Below, piece after piece: positions 7,546 through 14,769 of a stretch of 40,384 nt of DNA (position 1 is the stretch's first letter; every line of letters starts with the position of its first letter). Position numbers and translations under genes: made by a program. Under the pieces are notes generated by a model. The model searched no databases and was not told the DNA's origin. It was given only the letters and a program-made list of their open reading frames with translations. The stretch is taken from the NCBI GenBank assembly GCA_017507215.1, contig JAFWBI010000004.1:83617-124000 (forward strand), in the 5' to 3' direction. The DNA is from Clostridia bacterium. GTDB taxonomy: Bacteria > Bacillota > Clostridia > Christensenellales > UBA1242.

Positions 7546-7681
7546 GGTATTGAAAAATTAAAAAATAGATGATATTATAGATATAGAAAATTTAGGAGAA
7601 AGAATCCCAGATATTTATAATGATTTTTTAGAAGATATTAAAAGCAAAGCACATGGGTTATCTGACCTTGAAAAGTTTGCT

Positions 7682-8776
7682 GTGGCATATTTTTATGCTT
7701 ATGAATTTATGCAAAATTATGGCTATGATGCAAATGACATTCTTTTGAGTGCTTGTGAAACACTCGAAATCAAAAGTGTTAGGCAATCTTATCAACTTAT
7801 GAATAAAAATACACAAACCGAAAGCAATGGGCTTTTGGTTTTTATTGATGATGAAAAATATAAGTTTAAAGTTTTTGGCTTTTCAGATGTGTGTTTAGAT
7901 TCATTTGTGTCTGGAAATGGTTTGAGTTTTAATTCTTTTTTTGTGCCACTTAAGAAAATTGATTCATTGAAGATTTGCGTTGGTGGAGAAGATTTTAGAT
8001 TTTTTCCAACCGAGCGAATGGGTTTGTTTTTCAGCAACAATGAAAACAATTATGATATATGTGATTTTTCTGTTTCTTTTGGCTTAGATAAACAAGAACT
8101 ATTAGAAGCTAAAAATTCTGAGATTTTTGATGATGTTCAGTTTGGTGAATTGATGCAGAATGTTTCACGTGTTACAGGATTTGATTTGTCTGGAATTGAA
8201 TCAGCAAAAAACAAAACAAAAACAAGTTTTTTTGCCTGCAAAAACAGTGAAAGTGAAGCTAGAAAAAGTTTAAAAGAAACAGCAATCGAGCTTTTGGATA
8301 TGATAATTGTGAAAGATAAGCAAAACAGCACATTTGATTGTGCAACGTTTGTTATGTTTCTTTTTATGTCTGAACTTGGAGTAGATATCACAAAAGGTGG
8401 GTTTGGAAGCAGTTTGACAGGAAAGATTATGTCTGGCAAATTGGGCGAAAATTGTTTGATTGATGAGAATAAGAGTGTTAAAGAAAAACGAGAGTTTGTT
8501 TTGAAAAATGCAAAGATTGGTGACGTGCTTTTGTTTCACAGACAGTCAAAGAGTGCTGATAAAGTTGAAGAAGATAATTGGTTTCCGGGTCATGTTGGAA
8601 TTTATGTTGGCGATGGAAAATATATTGATGCAAGGCACAGAAGGGGTGATGTTCGCTTGGTTGATATGAATGACGACCCTTATATGGAGTGTTTTATTGG
8701 GTTTAAAGATGTGGTGAGTTCTTGTTTTAACGAATTTGGCAAGCAGCAAAACGAAAAGTGTTCGATGTTTAAATAA
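7682..8776 (+). CDS. NlpC/P60-like putative cysteine peptidase/amidase
   Basis: From GTG 7682 the product is 364 residues. The C-terminal third carries the NlpC/P60 (CHAP-like) signature: FDCATFVMFLF with candidate nucleophile C220, then PGHVGIYVGDGKYIDAR with H304, and a polar ARHRRGD region that could supply the third residue. NlpC/P60 enzymes usually cleave cell-wall peptides, but no signal peptide, membrane anchor or wall-binding domain is visible. The N-terminal 200 residues are unrecognised. The true start is doubtful. The frame stays open and coding-like back to 7562, reading DDIIDIENLGERIPDIYND, but that stretch has no standard start codon, and GTG 7682 has no ribosome binding site. 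It lies directly after the frameshifted Nudix gene, so a second small lesion is possible. Confidence 0.7.
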   Translation: MAYFYAYEFMQNYGYDANDILLSACETLEIKSVRQSYQLMNKNTQTESNGLLVFIDDEKYKFKVFGFSDVCLDSFVSGNGLSFNSFFVPLKKIDSLKICVGGEDFRFFPTERMGLFFSNNENNYDICDFSVSFGLDKQELLEAKNSEIFDDVQFGELMQNVSRVTGFDLSGIESAKNKTKTSFFACKNSESEARKSLKETAIELLDMIIVKDKQNSTFDCATFVMFLFMSELGVDITKGGFGSSLTGKIMSGKLGENCLIDENKSVKEKREFVLKNAKIGDVLLFHRQSKSADKVEEDNWFPGHVGIYVGDGKYIDARHRRGDVRLVDMNDDPYMECFIGFKDVVSSCFNEFGKQQNEKCSMFK

Positions 8777-8784
8777 TTGACATA

Positions 8785-8813
8785 TTGCTTTAATTGTTTA
8801 AACTTGATATTAT
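8785..8813 (+). promoter_or_regulatory. Possible weak promoter before the HEPN-like gene
   Basis: TTGCTT 8785-8790, 17-bp spacer, TATTAT 8808-8813. A better -35 (TTGACA 8777-8782) is badly spaced. The -10 nearly touches the ribosome binding site, leaving almost no leader. Confidence 0.4.
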
Positions 8814-8826
8814 AGGAAAAATTGAT

Positions 8827-9297
8827 ATGAATAGAATTTATTGTGCGATTGGAAAAATTGTTGAAGTTACTCAGCATATCGAACTTGATATTGGTGAGAT
8901 TTGTGAAATTAGCGAGATTATTAAAGAGTTTTCAAGACATGCAAAAATTTCGCTTTCTGACTATAATCAAGTTAGAGATGATGCTAGATATTTGAAAGAA
9001 AAAATGGAAAATATGACTTTTGGTCAGATGATTGGCATTGTTTATGAATCAAAAAGTTTGAAATATGAAGAAATTAATGAGCTTAAAGTTTTGCTTGAAA
9101 AGAGAAACTATTTCACTCATGAATATTTCAAATTTACTAATTTTGGAATTAACCCAAAAGAAGAATTTATTTTAGAAGAATTTGCTGCGCTTAAAGAATA
9201 TCTTTCAAAGCTTAAACAAATGCTAAACAGGTTAGAACTTATCAAAAGTTCACAAACTGAAAGGCTTAATTATTTAACTGCAAAAGCAGGGTTTTAG
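8827..9297 (+). CDS. Small helical protein with HEPN-like Rx4H motif
   Basis: ATG 8827 is preferred over an upstream TTG at 8794 because TAGGAAA lies at the right distance. The 156-residue product appears all-helical and soluble. Residues 90-101 read LEKRNYFTHEYF, in which R93-N-x3-H98 matches the Rx4-6H catalytic motif of HEPN-superfamily RNases (the RN...H form is typical). HEPN proteins include HepT toxins and RNases of defence systems. No MNT-type nucleotidyltransferase or other antitoxin sits next to it; the next gene, 18 bases away, is an M16 peptidase. Function as an RNase is inferred from one motif, so this could also be an unrelated helical protein. Confidence 0.55.
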   Translation: MNRIYCAIGKIVEVTQHIELDIGEICEISEIIKEFSRHAKISLSDYNQVRDDARYLKEKMENMTFGQMIGIVYESKSLKYEEINELKVLLEKRNYFTHEYFKFTNFGINPKEEFILEEFAALKEYLSKLKQMLNRLELIKSSQTERLNYLTAKAGF

Positions 9298-9315
9298 TGG
9301 TAATTTGGGGGAATA

Positions 9316-10629
9316 ATGAAAGAAAAGATAGTTAAACTTAAAAATGGTGGAACTTTTATTTATTCAAAAACAAAGTTAAATAATTGCTCGGCTGTTGAAG
9401 TTGGTTTTTCAGTTGGTGGAATGGCTGACAAAAAACCAGGAACAGCTCATTTTTTGGAACATACACTTTTTAAAAAGACAAAAAACAGGTCTAACGCAGA
9501 TGTTGAAGCCGACAGAAACCGAATTGTGTTTTTGAATGCGTCAACAAGCATGGACTATTTGATTGTTAAATTTTATAGAACAAATAAACTTATTGACAAG
9601 TCAATGGATTTTGCTCGTGATGTGCTTTTAAATTCGGTGCTTGATGATGAATATGTTGAGTCAGAAAAGGGTGTGATTAAAGAAGAACTTAACATGTGTC
9701 TTGACAGTGAGTCGAGAGATGTTTATGTGATGAACATGAAGCAGGCACTTTCGAATTCAAAGTTTGCTTCTGACATTGTTGGAAGAACCGAAAACAATGT
9801 TTCATCTATCAAGTTTAAAGATATTGAAAACTTTAAAAAAGAGCATTTTGTGGGTAATAACTTTGTTGTTTCAATGGTGACGTCGCTTCCTTTTTTCAAG
9901 GCGAAAAAACTTGTAAACAAACATTTTGTTCAAAATATTCCTTACAAGCAAGATTATAAAAAGCCAGTGAGTTATTATGACACAAATGTTATTGATAAAG
10001 ACTCGTCACTTAAAATTATTAAAAATGAGCAAGAAAAAATTAGCGTGCTTTTAAACTTTAAGATTGATGCAAATGAAATTGATATATTCACAAAAGATTA
10101 TAACTATTCATTTTTGACAAGGTATCTTTCTGGTTCGCAAGGAAGTTTGTTTTTGAAACTTCGAAACAAGGGGTTGATTTATAGGCTTGACTCTGATATT
10201 TCAAGTTTTAAAAATGAGTCACTTTTTAATATTGTTTTTGAAACTTCGAAAGAAAAGATTAAAGATATTATTGAAATCGTTTCTGAAGAAATTAAAAAAG
10301 TGGTGAGTGAAGAACTTTCGAAAGAAATCACAGATGCATATAAAAAGAATTTAGAATATTTTGCTGATGAAAAAATGCCAATCAGACCATCAGGAAAGTG
10401 TCATATGAATCTTATGGATTATTTAAGTTTTGGAAAGTTGTTTAAACTCAAAAACAAACAAAAGAAACAACTTAGAAATGGGGTTACGCCAGAAGCTGTG
10501 AAAAATGTGGCAAATATCATTTTTAACAAAAAGACAAAAATGTTTGTGACCGTGCTTGGAAACGTAACAAAAAAATATGTTCCTGATATGGATTATTTTA
10601 AAGAGAACTTCTTGATTTCGGAGAAATGA
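9316..10629 (+). CDS. M16 family zinc metallopeptidase (insulinase-like)
   Basis: The 437-residue protein carries the inverted zinc motif HFLEH at residues 45-49 (HxxEH, with E48 as the base). About 75 residues further EKGVIKEELNM supplies the third ligand Glu, as in processing-peptidase and YmxG-like enzymes. The length matches a single two-domain M16 subunit. There is no signal peptide, so it is probably cytoplasmic, where such enzymes degrade peptides. The usual C-terminal R-Y substrate-binding pair is not obvious. GGGGGA precedes ATG 9316. Its TGA stop overlaps the first ATG of the next gene (ATGA), suggesting translational coupling. Confidence 0.85.
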   Translation: MKEKIVKLKNGGTFIYSKTKLNNCSAVEVGFSVGGMADKKPGTAHFLEHTLFKKTKNRSNADVEADRNRIVFLNASTSMDYLIVKFYRTNKLIDKSMDFARDVLLNSVLDDEYVESEKGVIKEELNMCLDSESRDVYVMNMKQALSNSKFASDIVGRTENNVSSIKFKDIENFKKEHFVGNNFVVSMVTSLPFFKAKKLVNKHFVQNIPYKQDYKKPVSYYDTNVIDKDSSLKIIKNEQEKISVLLNFKIDANEIDIFTKDYNYSFLTRYLSGSQGSLFLKLRNKGLIYRLDSDISSFKNESLFNIVFETSKEKIKDIIEIVSEEIKKVVSEELSKEITDAYKKNLEYFADEKMPIRPSGKCHMNLMDYLSFGKLFKLKNKQKKQLRNGVTPEAVKNVANIIFNKKTKMFVTVLGNVTKKYVPDMDYFKENFLISEK

Positions 10630-10631
10630 TT

Positions 10632-11018
10632 ATGAAGAAAAATTTAGAAAAACTCGTTGAAAAATTTAAAAAGATTGAAACTGAACTTGTTGAGATTTTG
10701 AATGAATCTTCAATTAAAATTAATGAATTAGATGACAAGCAGGTAGTAAAAAAAGCAATAAAAGACTATATCAAGAAAGTTGGAAAAGCAAAGAAGTTGT
10801 TTGATGAGTATGAAACTATTGCAAAAGAGATTGAAGACATTAACAATGACGAAGGTGAGTCTGCTGAACTTTCAAAAGCTGTTCTTGAATTTAGAGAATC
10901 AGAAATGGGTGAAGTTTTAGCTCAGGGCTATGGAACGGAATCAGATGTTCTTTTAGAAAAACTCAAAAAGAAAGAAAAAGTCAAAAAAAGCGAAAAAGAG
11001 TCTGCCAAAGAGAAATAG
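10632..11018 (+). CDS. Small charged coiled-coil protein
   Basis: ATG 10632 lies 8 bases after GGAG and is preferred over ATG 10626, which is only 2 bases away. The 128-residue product is rich in Lys and Glu with heptad-like spacing of Leu/Ile/Val throughout, ending in a Lys-Glu tail (KKKEKVKKSEKESAKEK). It is probably a soluble coiled coil. No family is recognised. It is the last gene of the run that starts at 8827, overlapping the M16 gene. Its stop codon lies in the loop of the transcription terminator. Confidence 0.72.
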   Translation: MKKNLEKLVEKFKKIETELVEILNESSIKINELDDKQVVKKAIKDYIKKVGKAKKLFDEYETIAKEIEDINNDEGESAELSKAVLEFRESEMGEVLAQGYGTESDVLLEKLKKKEKVKKSEKESAKEK

Positions 11019-11030
11019 CAGACTTTTTTT
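10999..11030 (+). terminator. Intrinsic terminator embedded in a gene end
   Basis: AGTCTGC/GCAGACT stem, 12-nt loop that holds the TAG stop of the coiled-coil gene, then a T7 tract. Confidence 0.85.
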
Positions 11031-11032
11031 AT

Positions 11033-11061
11033 TTGGAAAATTTTTTATGTAGTGATATACT
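11033..11061 (+). promoter_or_regulatory. Sigma-A promoter for macrodomain-degV
   Basis: TTGGAA 11033-11038, 17-bp spacer, TATACT 11056-11061, directly behind the terminator. Confidence 0.72.
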
Positions 11062-11080
11062 AAAACTAGGTGATTTTGTA

Positions 11081-11887
11081 ATGGAATATACTATTGAACA
11101 ATTAGATGAAAAATTAAATAGATTGATTGAAATACTTTGTGAAGACGAAGGTGTTGATATAAAAAAATTCAAACTCGATGAACTTGATATTGGAGAAAAA
11201 CGAGTTATTTTTCGTGGGCTTTCAAATCAAAGACAGCCAATGCCTTTAACTTCTGAGTTTATGCGTCTTCAAGACGAGATTTTGTCTTATGAAAGAGAGC
11301 ATAAACCAATTATTGATGTGAATAAACTTGACTATGCTGACAACATGACAATTTATATGGGCGACATCACAACCCTTAAAGTTGATGCGATTGTGAATGC
11401 TGGCAACTCTGAAATGCTTGGAAGTTTTAAACCTTGTGACTCGTCGATTGACAATGTTATTATGTCTGCTGGTGGGCTTCAAATTAGGCAAGAATTAAAC
11501 TATTTGATGAACAAGCAAGGACACCCTGAGCCAAATGGAAGAGCAAAACTCACAAAAGGTTATAATCTTCCAGCAAGCTATATTATTCACACGGTTGGCC
11601 CAATTGTTTATGACAGAGTGTCTTATCACAACAGAATAGACCTTGCAAATTGCTATAAATCATGCTTAAATTTGGCTCTTGAAAGCAAATTTAAAACAAT
11701 CGCTTTTTGCTGCATTTCAACTGGAACTTATAAGTTTCCACGTGACCTTGCTTCAAAAATTGCAGTTAAAACCGTTCATGATTGGCTTAAAGAACATAAC
11801 TTTCCAATTAAAGTTGTTTTTTGTGTGTTTAATGACTATGATTCAAAGCTTTATATGGAAAATTTTGATGATTTAGACTTGATTTAA
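11081..11887 (+). CDS. Macrodomain protein, Zn-macro-like but lacking the Zn ligands
   Basis: ATG 11081 follows an AGGTGA; an in-frame ATG at 11033 overlaps the promoter. The 268-residue protein has an N-terminal helical region (about 1-80) and a macrodomain: MGDITTLKVDAIVNAGNSEM, then YNLPASYIIHTVGPIV and ISTGTYKFP. The N-terminal extension and the SIDN...G-x-x-I-R segment match the zinc-dependent macrodomains of Firmicutes, which remove ADP-ribose from proteins. In that family a Cys-x3-4-His-x-Cys-I-D-N segment holds zinc. Here residues 114-125 read GSFKPCDSSIDN, so the expected Cys, His and Cys are Ser, Asp and Ser. Only C119 remains. ADP-ribose binding seems possible; Zn-dependent hydrolysis seems unlikely. 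No SirTM, GcvH-L or lipoyl ligase partner is adjacent; degV follows 30 bases later. Confidence 0.87.
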   Translation: MEYTIEQLDEKLNRLIEILCEDEGVDIKKFKLDELDIGEKRVIFRGLSNQRQPMPLTSEFMRLQDEILSYEREHKPIIDVNKLDYADNMTIYMGDITTLKVDAIVNAGNSEMLGSFKPCDSSIDNVIMSAGGLQIRQELNYLMNKQGHPEPNGRAKLTKGYNLPASYIIHTVGPIVYDRVSYHNRIDLANCYKSCLNLALESKFKTIAFCCISTGTYKFPRDLASKIAVKTVHDWLKEHNFPIKVVFCVFNDYDSKLYMENFDDLDLI

Positions 11888-11917
11888 AATCTACTTTATT
11901 AAAAAGGAGAATAGACT

Positions 11918-12775
11918 ATGAGTAGTGTATTTTTTACCGATACAGATTGTGAAATGTTGTATACTGATGCTGAAAAACTTGGAATGAGAGTTATCGGAAT
12001 GCCATATACAATCAACAATCAAGAATATGTTTATGACTTTGGAAAAAACACTGATATTGATAAGTTTTATGCAGATATGAGAGCTGGTGCTGTTGCAATA
12101 ACATCAGCGCTTAACACTCAAAATTATTTAGATTATTTTGAGCCGGTTCTTGCTGAAGGCAAAGACATTTTATATGTTCATTTTTCATCAAAGCTTTCTG
12201 GAACATTTGAACACATGAAGATTGCTATTGATGAGCTTAAAAAGAAATATCCAGAAAGAAAAATAACTTGTTTTGACACTTTGAGCATTTGTGGTGCAGC
12301 TGGCATTCAAGTTATTGAAGCTTGCAAACTTCACAATAGCGGGGCTTCTGATGAGGAAGTTGTTAAGTTTTTGACAGAATTTAGGGATAAAATTTCAGTG
12401 TATTTCTATGTTGACAGCTTGCAATATTTGAAACGTGGTGGAAGAATTGGAACAATGTCTGCAGTGTTTGGCACAATGCTTAACATTAAGCCAATTTTGA
12501 CGGTTAAAGATGGAAAACTTGAAAAACTCACAACTGTTAAAGGTGTGAAAAAAGCCTTAGACTTTATGGTTAATAAGTTTGATGAAGAATACAACGAAGA
12601 TGATAGATATGAAGTTTGGGTGCTTGATGCTGACAACAAACAAGTGGGAGATGAACTTGCTGAAAAAATTAGACAAACTGGCAAAAAAATGAATCTTAGA
12701 AGATTTTTTGTTGGTCCAGTTATCGGTGCTCATGCTGGTCCTGGAACAAGTGGTGTTATCTTTGTTAAAAAGTAG
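11918..12775 (+). CDS. DegV family fatty-acid-binding protein
   Basis: The 285-residue protein shows DegV features: an N-terminal DTDCEML start, SALNTQNYLDYF (the T-S-x-P-x fatty-acid site region), FSSKLSGTFEHM (SxLSGT), and YLKRGGRIGTMSA...KPILTVKDGKLE. DegV/FakB proteins carry a bound fatty acid and present it to a fatty acid kinase (FakA); no fakA is in this window. AAGGAG precedes the start. It probably shares the macrodomain promoter, and a terminator follows. Confidence 0.9.
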   Translation: MSSVFFTDTDCEMLYTDAEKLGMRVIGMPYTINNQEYVYDFGKNTDIDKFYADMRAGAVAITSALNTQNYLDYFEPVLAEGKDILYVHFSSKLSGTFEHMKIAIDELKKKYPERKITCFDTLSICGAAGIQVIEACKLHNSGASDEEVVKFLTEFRDKISVYFYVDSLQYLKRGGRIGTMSAVFGTMLNIKPILTVKDGKLEKLTTVKGVKKALDFMVNKFDEEYNEDDRYEVWVLDADNKQVGDELAEKIRQTGKKMNLRRFFVGPVIGAHAGPGTSGVIFVKK

Positions 12776-12792
12776 ACGCAAAATTTTACATT

Positions 12793-12819
12793 AGGAGCTA
12801 AAAAGCTCCTTTTTATTTT
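12793..12819 (+). terminator. Intrinsic terminator after degV
   Basis: AGGAGCT/AGCTCCT stem with a 4-nt A loop and a TTTTTATTTT tail. Confidence 0.87.
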
Positions 12820-12839
12820 GTTTAAATTATTGTTTTTGT

Positions 12840-12869
12840 TTGACTTAAAAATGAAAGATAATGTATCAT
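12840..12869 (+). promoter_or_regulatory. Sigma-A promoter of the ctsR operon
   Basis: TTGACT 12840-12845, 18-bp spacer, TATCAT 12864-12869. The -35 overlaps TTTGACT, a lone CtsR half-site. The predicted start point falls just before the CtsR box. Confidence 0.65.
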
Positions 12870-12879
12870 AAAATTGTAA

Positions 12880-12896
12880 TTTGACCATCTTTGACT
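12880..12896 (+). promoter_or_regulatory. CtsR operator
   Basis: Read on the minus strand this is AGTCAAA-GAT-GGTCAAA, a perfect match to the CtsR consensus RGTCAAA-NAN-RGTCAAA. It lies about 11-27 bases after the -10 and 24 bases before ctsR, where bound CtsR would block transcription. The operon is therefore predicted to be autoregulated and heat-inducible. Confidence 0.93.
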
Positions 12897-12919
12897 AATG
12901 GTTTATTTAGGGGGCTTTT

Positions 12920-13381
12920 ATGGCTAATATTTCTGAATCAATCGAGCAATTTATAATTGCAACAATGGGCGACAATGACTTTGTTGATATTTCAAGAAAT
13001 TCACTTGCTGAATATTTTTCTTGTGCGCCTAGTCAAATCAATTATGTGCTAGACACAAGGTTTACTGTTGACAGGGGATTTGTTAAAGAAAGCAGGCGTG
13101 GTGGTGGTGGATTTATCAAGATTTCTCGCATAAAAAGTTCTGATACCAATGCCTATTTGAACGGACTTGTTTTGGAGAGTATTGGTGATGAGTTGTCTTA
13201 TAAAAGAATGATTCAGATTTTAGATAAATTGATAGCCGATGGTCTTATGAATAAAAAAGAAAGTGAACTTGTTGAAGCGTCACTTTCAGAAGATTCACTT
13301 TCAATGCCATTTACAATCAAAGATAAGGTTCGAGCAAAAGCGTTTAAAAATGTTTTGCTTAAACTGATGATAACAAAATAG
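12920..13381 (+). CDS. ctsR: CtsR, transcriptional repressor of class III stress genes
   Basis: The 153-residue length is typical. The N-terminal winged HTH contains ISRNSLAEYFSCAPSQINYVLDTRFT, and the glycine-rich wing RRGGGGFIKISRI is the heat-sensing, minor-groove-contacting loop of the family. The C-terminal helical domain (dimer/McsB-contact region) follows. AGGGGG lies 6 bases before ATG. It is the first gene of ctsR-mcsA-mcsB-clpC, with a perfect CtsR box upstream, as in Bacillus. It would repress clp genes at normal temperature. Confidence 0.96.
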   Translation: MANISESIEQFIIATMGDNDFVDISRNSLAEYFSCAPSQINYVLDTRFTVDRGFVKESRRGGGGFIKISRIKSSDTNAYLNGLVLESIGDELSYKRMIQILDKLIADGLMNKKESELVEASLSEDSLSMPFTIKDKVRAKAFKNVLLKLMITK

Positions 13382-13389
13382 GAGCAATT

Positions 13390-13758
13390 ATGTTTGACTT
13401 TAATGCTAACACTAAGTTCATTTTTGACGATAATAACGACGATTTCAATTACATTCAAGAAAGAGTTTGCCCAAGATGCAAAACTTCTTTGAGTGATTTT
13501 TATCGTGCGAATATTGTTGGTTGTGCTAATTGTTATAAGATTTTTGAAAATGAAATCAGACAAGTGCTTTTGAAAAAACAAGGCGCTATGAATCACGTTG
13601 GAAAAGTTTCAACAAAGCATGTTTCAAAAGTGAAGATTAAAGAACAAATTGCAAAACTTGAAGAAGAAAAATTGCAGGCAGCAAAAGATGAAGACTTTAT
13701 GCGTGCAGAGATTTTGAAAAATCAGATAGAAAAACTAAAAGGAGAACTCGATGGTTAA
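13390..13758 (+). CDS. mcsA: McsA, shortened: one zinc finger plus UVR motif
   Basis: The 122-residue protein has one CxxC...CxxC zinc finger (VCPRCKT and GCANCYKIF) and a C-terminal UVR helix pair (IKEQIAKLEEEKLQAAKDEDFMRAEILKNQI). In B. subtilis McsA (about 185 residues) two CxxC-pair fingers are present; here the N-terminal one is absent, and the first 27 residues are an Asn/Asp-rich stretch without Cys. McsA activates the McsB kinase and helps dock it to ClpC. The start at ATG 13390 follows GGAG. It overlaps mcsB by 8 bases, so the two are translationally coupled. Confidence 0.92.
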   Translation: MFDFNANTKFIFDDNNDDFNYIQERVCPRCKTSLSDFYRANIVGCANCYKIFENEIRQVLLKKQGAMNHVGKVSTKHVSKVKIKEQIAKLEEEKLQAAKDEDFMRAEILKNQIEKLKGELDG

Positions 13759-14761
13759 AGATTATAGCTCAATTATTGTGTCAAGTCGTGTGAAACTGTC
13801 GAGAAATCTTTTAGGGTTTGAGTTTCCGTCAGAAATAGAAGGCGACGAAGGGATTAAAGTTTTAAACAAACTCGCTGATAATATCTTGAAGATTGATTCT
13901 GGCTTTAAGCTTTACAAAATGCAGACTCTTCCAGAGCTTGATGTGAACATTATGCACGAAAAGGGTTTGATTTCAATGTCGCTTATGGATTCATTTAGTT
14001 TCGGAGCAGTTATTCTTTCAGAAGATGAAGAGATTTCGATTATGCTTAACGAAATGGACCATATTGTTGAAACATACACAATGTCGGGATTGAATTTGAT
14101 AAAAGCCTATGAAAAATTGAATCAAATAGACAATCAAATCATATCAAAGCTTGATATTGCCTTTGATGACAATTTGGGTTTTTTGACATCAAGCATAAAT
14201 GATGTTGGAACGGGACTTCGAGCAAGTGTTGATTTATTTTTGCCTGCACTCACAATCACTGGAAAAATTAAAGAGATTATTTCAAATCTTTCAAACCAAG
14301 GAATTAAACTTGGTTTTGCTGATGATGGCATTGACCTTGAAGCTTATACTTATACGCTTTCAAACGCACAGACAATTGGAAGGCGTGAAAATGAATATGT
14401 TGTGGGAATCACTGAAATTGCAATCAAGATTTCTGAAATGGAAATCAGGGCAAGAAATGAACTTTTGTCTGCAACAAATTTTGATAATATCAAAGATAAA
14501 GTTCAACGTGCATGGGGCATACTCACAAACTGTTATAAAATTGATGTTGCAGAGTCAAAAATGCTGTTGGGTGATATTAAAATTGGTGTGGCATTAGACC
14601 TGATTAGGTTTAAAGAAGTTGATTTTATTGACAACTTGATGATTGATGTTTTGCCTTATTCACTCACTAAAATTTCGGGTTCAAAAGTTACAGACTCTGA
14701 CCTTGATAAGTTTAGGGCAACATTCTTAACAAACATTTTAAAATCAAAACGAATTAAATAG
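13751..14761 (+). CDS. mcsB: McsB homologue with a degenerate arginine kinase site
   Basis: The 336-residue protein aligns along the phosphagen-kinase-like McsB fold: VSSRVKLSRN at 10-19, ILSEDEEISIMLNEMDHI around 90-105, LTSSINDVGTGLRASV at 145-160, then a C-terminal helical domain like the McsB pArg-binding region. Compared with B. subtilis McsB as I recall it, SSRIRLARN has Arg to Lys (K15). NEEDHIR reads NEMDHIV, losing the second Glu (M102) and Arg. SCPTNVGTG reads SSINDVGTG, losing the conserved Cys (S148). RGIYGEGSEA is replaced by FADDGIDLEA, losing Arg and the second catalytic Glu. The fold is kept but phosphotransfer looks impossible. It may act as a scaffold with McsA, or hold CtsR. 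Position and coupling to mcsA make the orthology firm. Confidence 0.9.
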   Translation: MVKDYSSIIVSSRVKLSRNLLGFEFPSEIEGDEGIKVLNKLADNILKIDSGFKLYKMQTLPELDVNIMHEKGLISMSLMDSFSFGAVILSEDEEISIMLNEMDHIVETYTMSGLNLIKAYEKLNQIDNQIISKLDIAFDDNLGFLTSSINDVGTGLRASVDLFLPALTITGKIKEIISNLSNQGIKLGFADDGIDLEAYTYTLSNAQTIGRRENEYVVGITEIAIKISEMEIRARNELLSATNFDNIKDKVQRAWGILTNCYKIDVAESKMLLGDIKIGVALDLIRFKEVDFIDNLMIDVLPYSLTKISGSKVTDSDLDKFRATFLTNILKSKRIK

Positions 14762-14769
14762 GAGAGATT

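Noticed and set aside
10626..10631. ATG at 10626 as start of the coiled-coil gene
   Set aside because: It is only 2 bases from GGAG; ATG 10632 has proper spacing.
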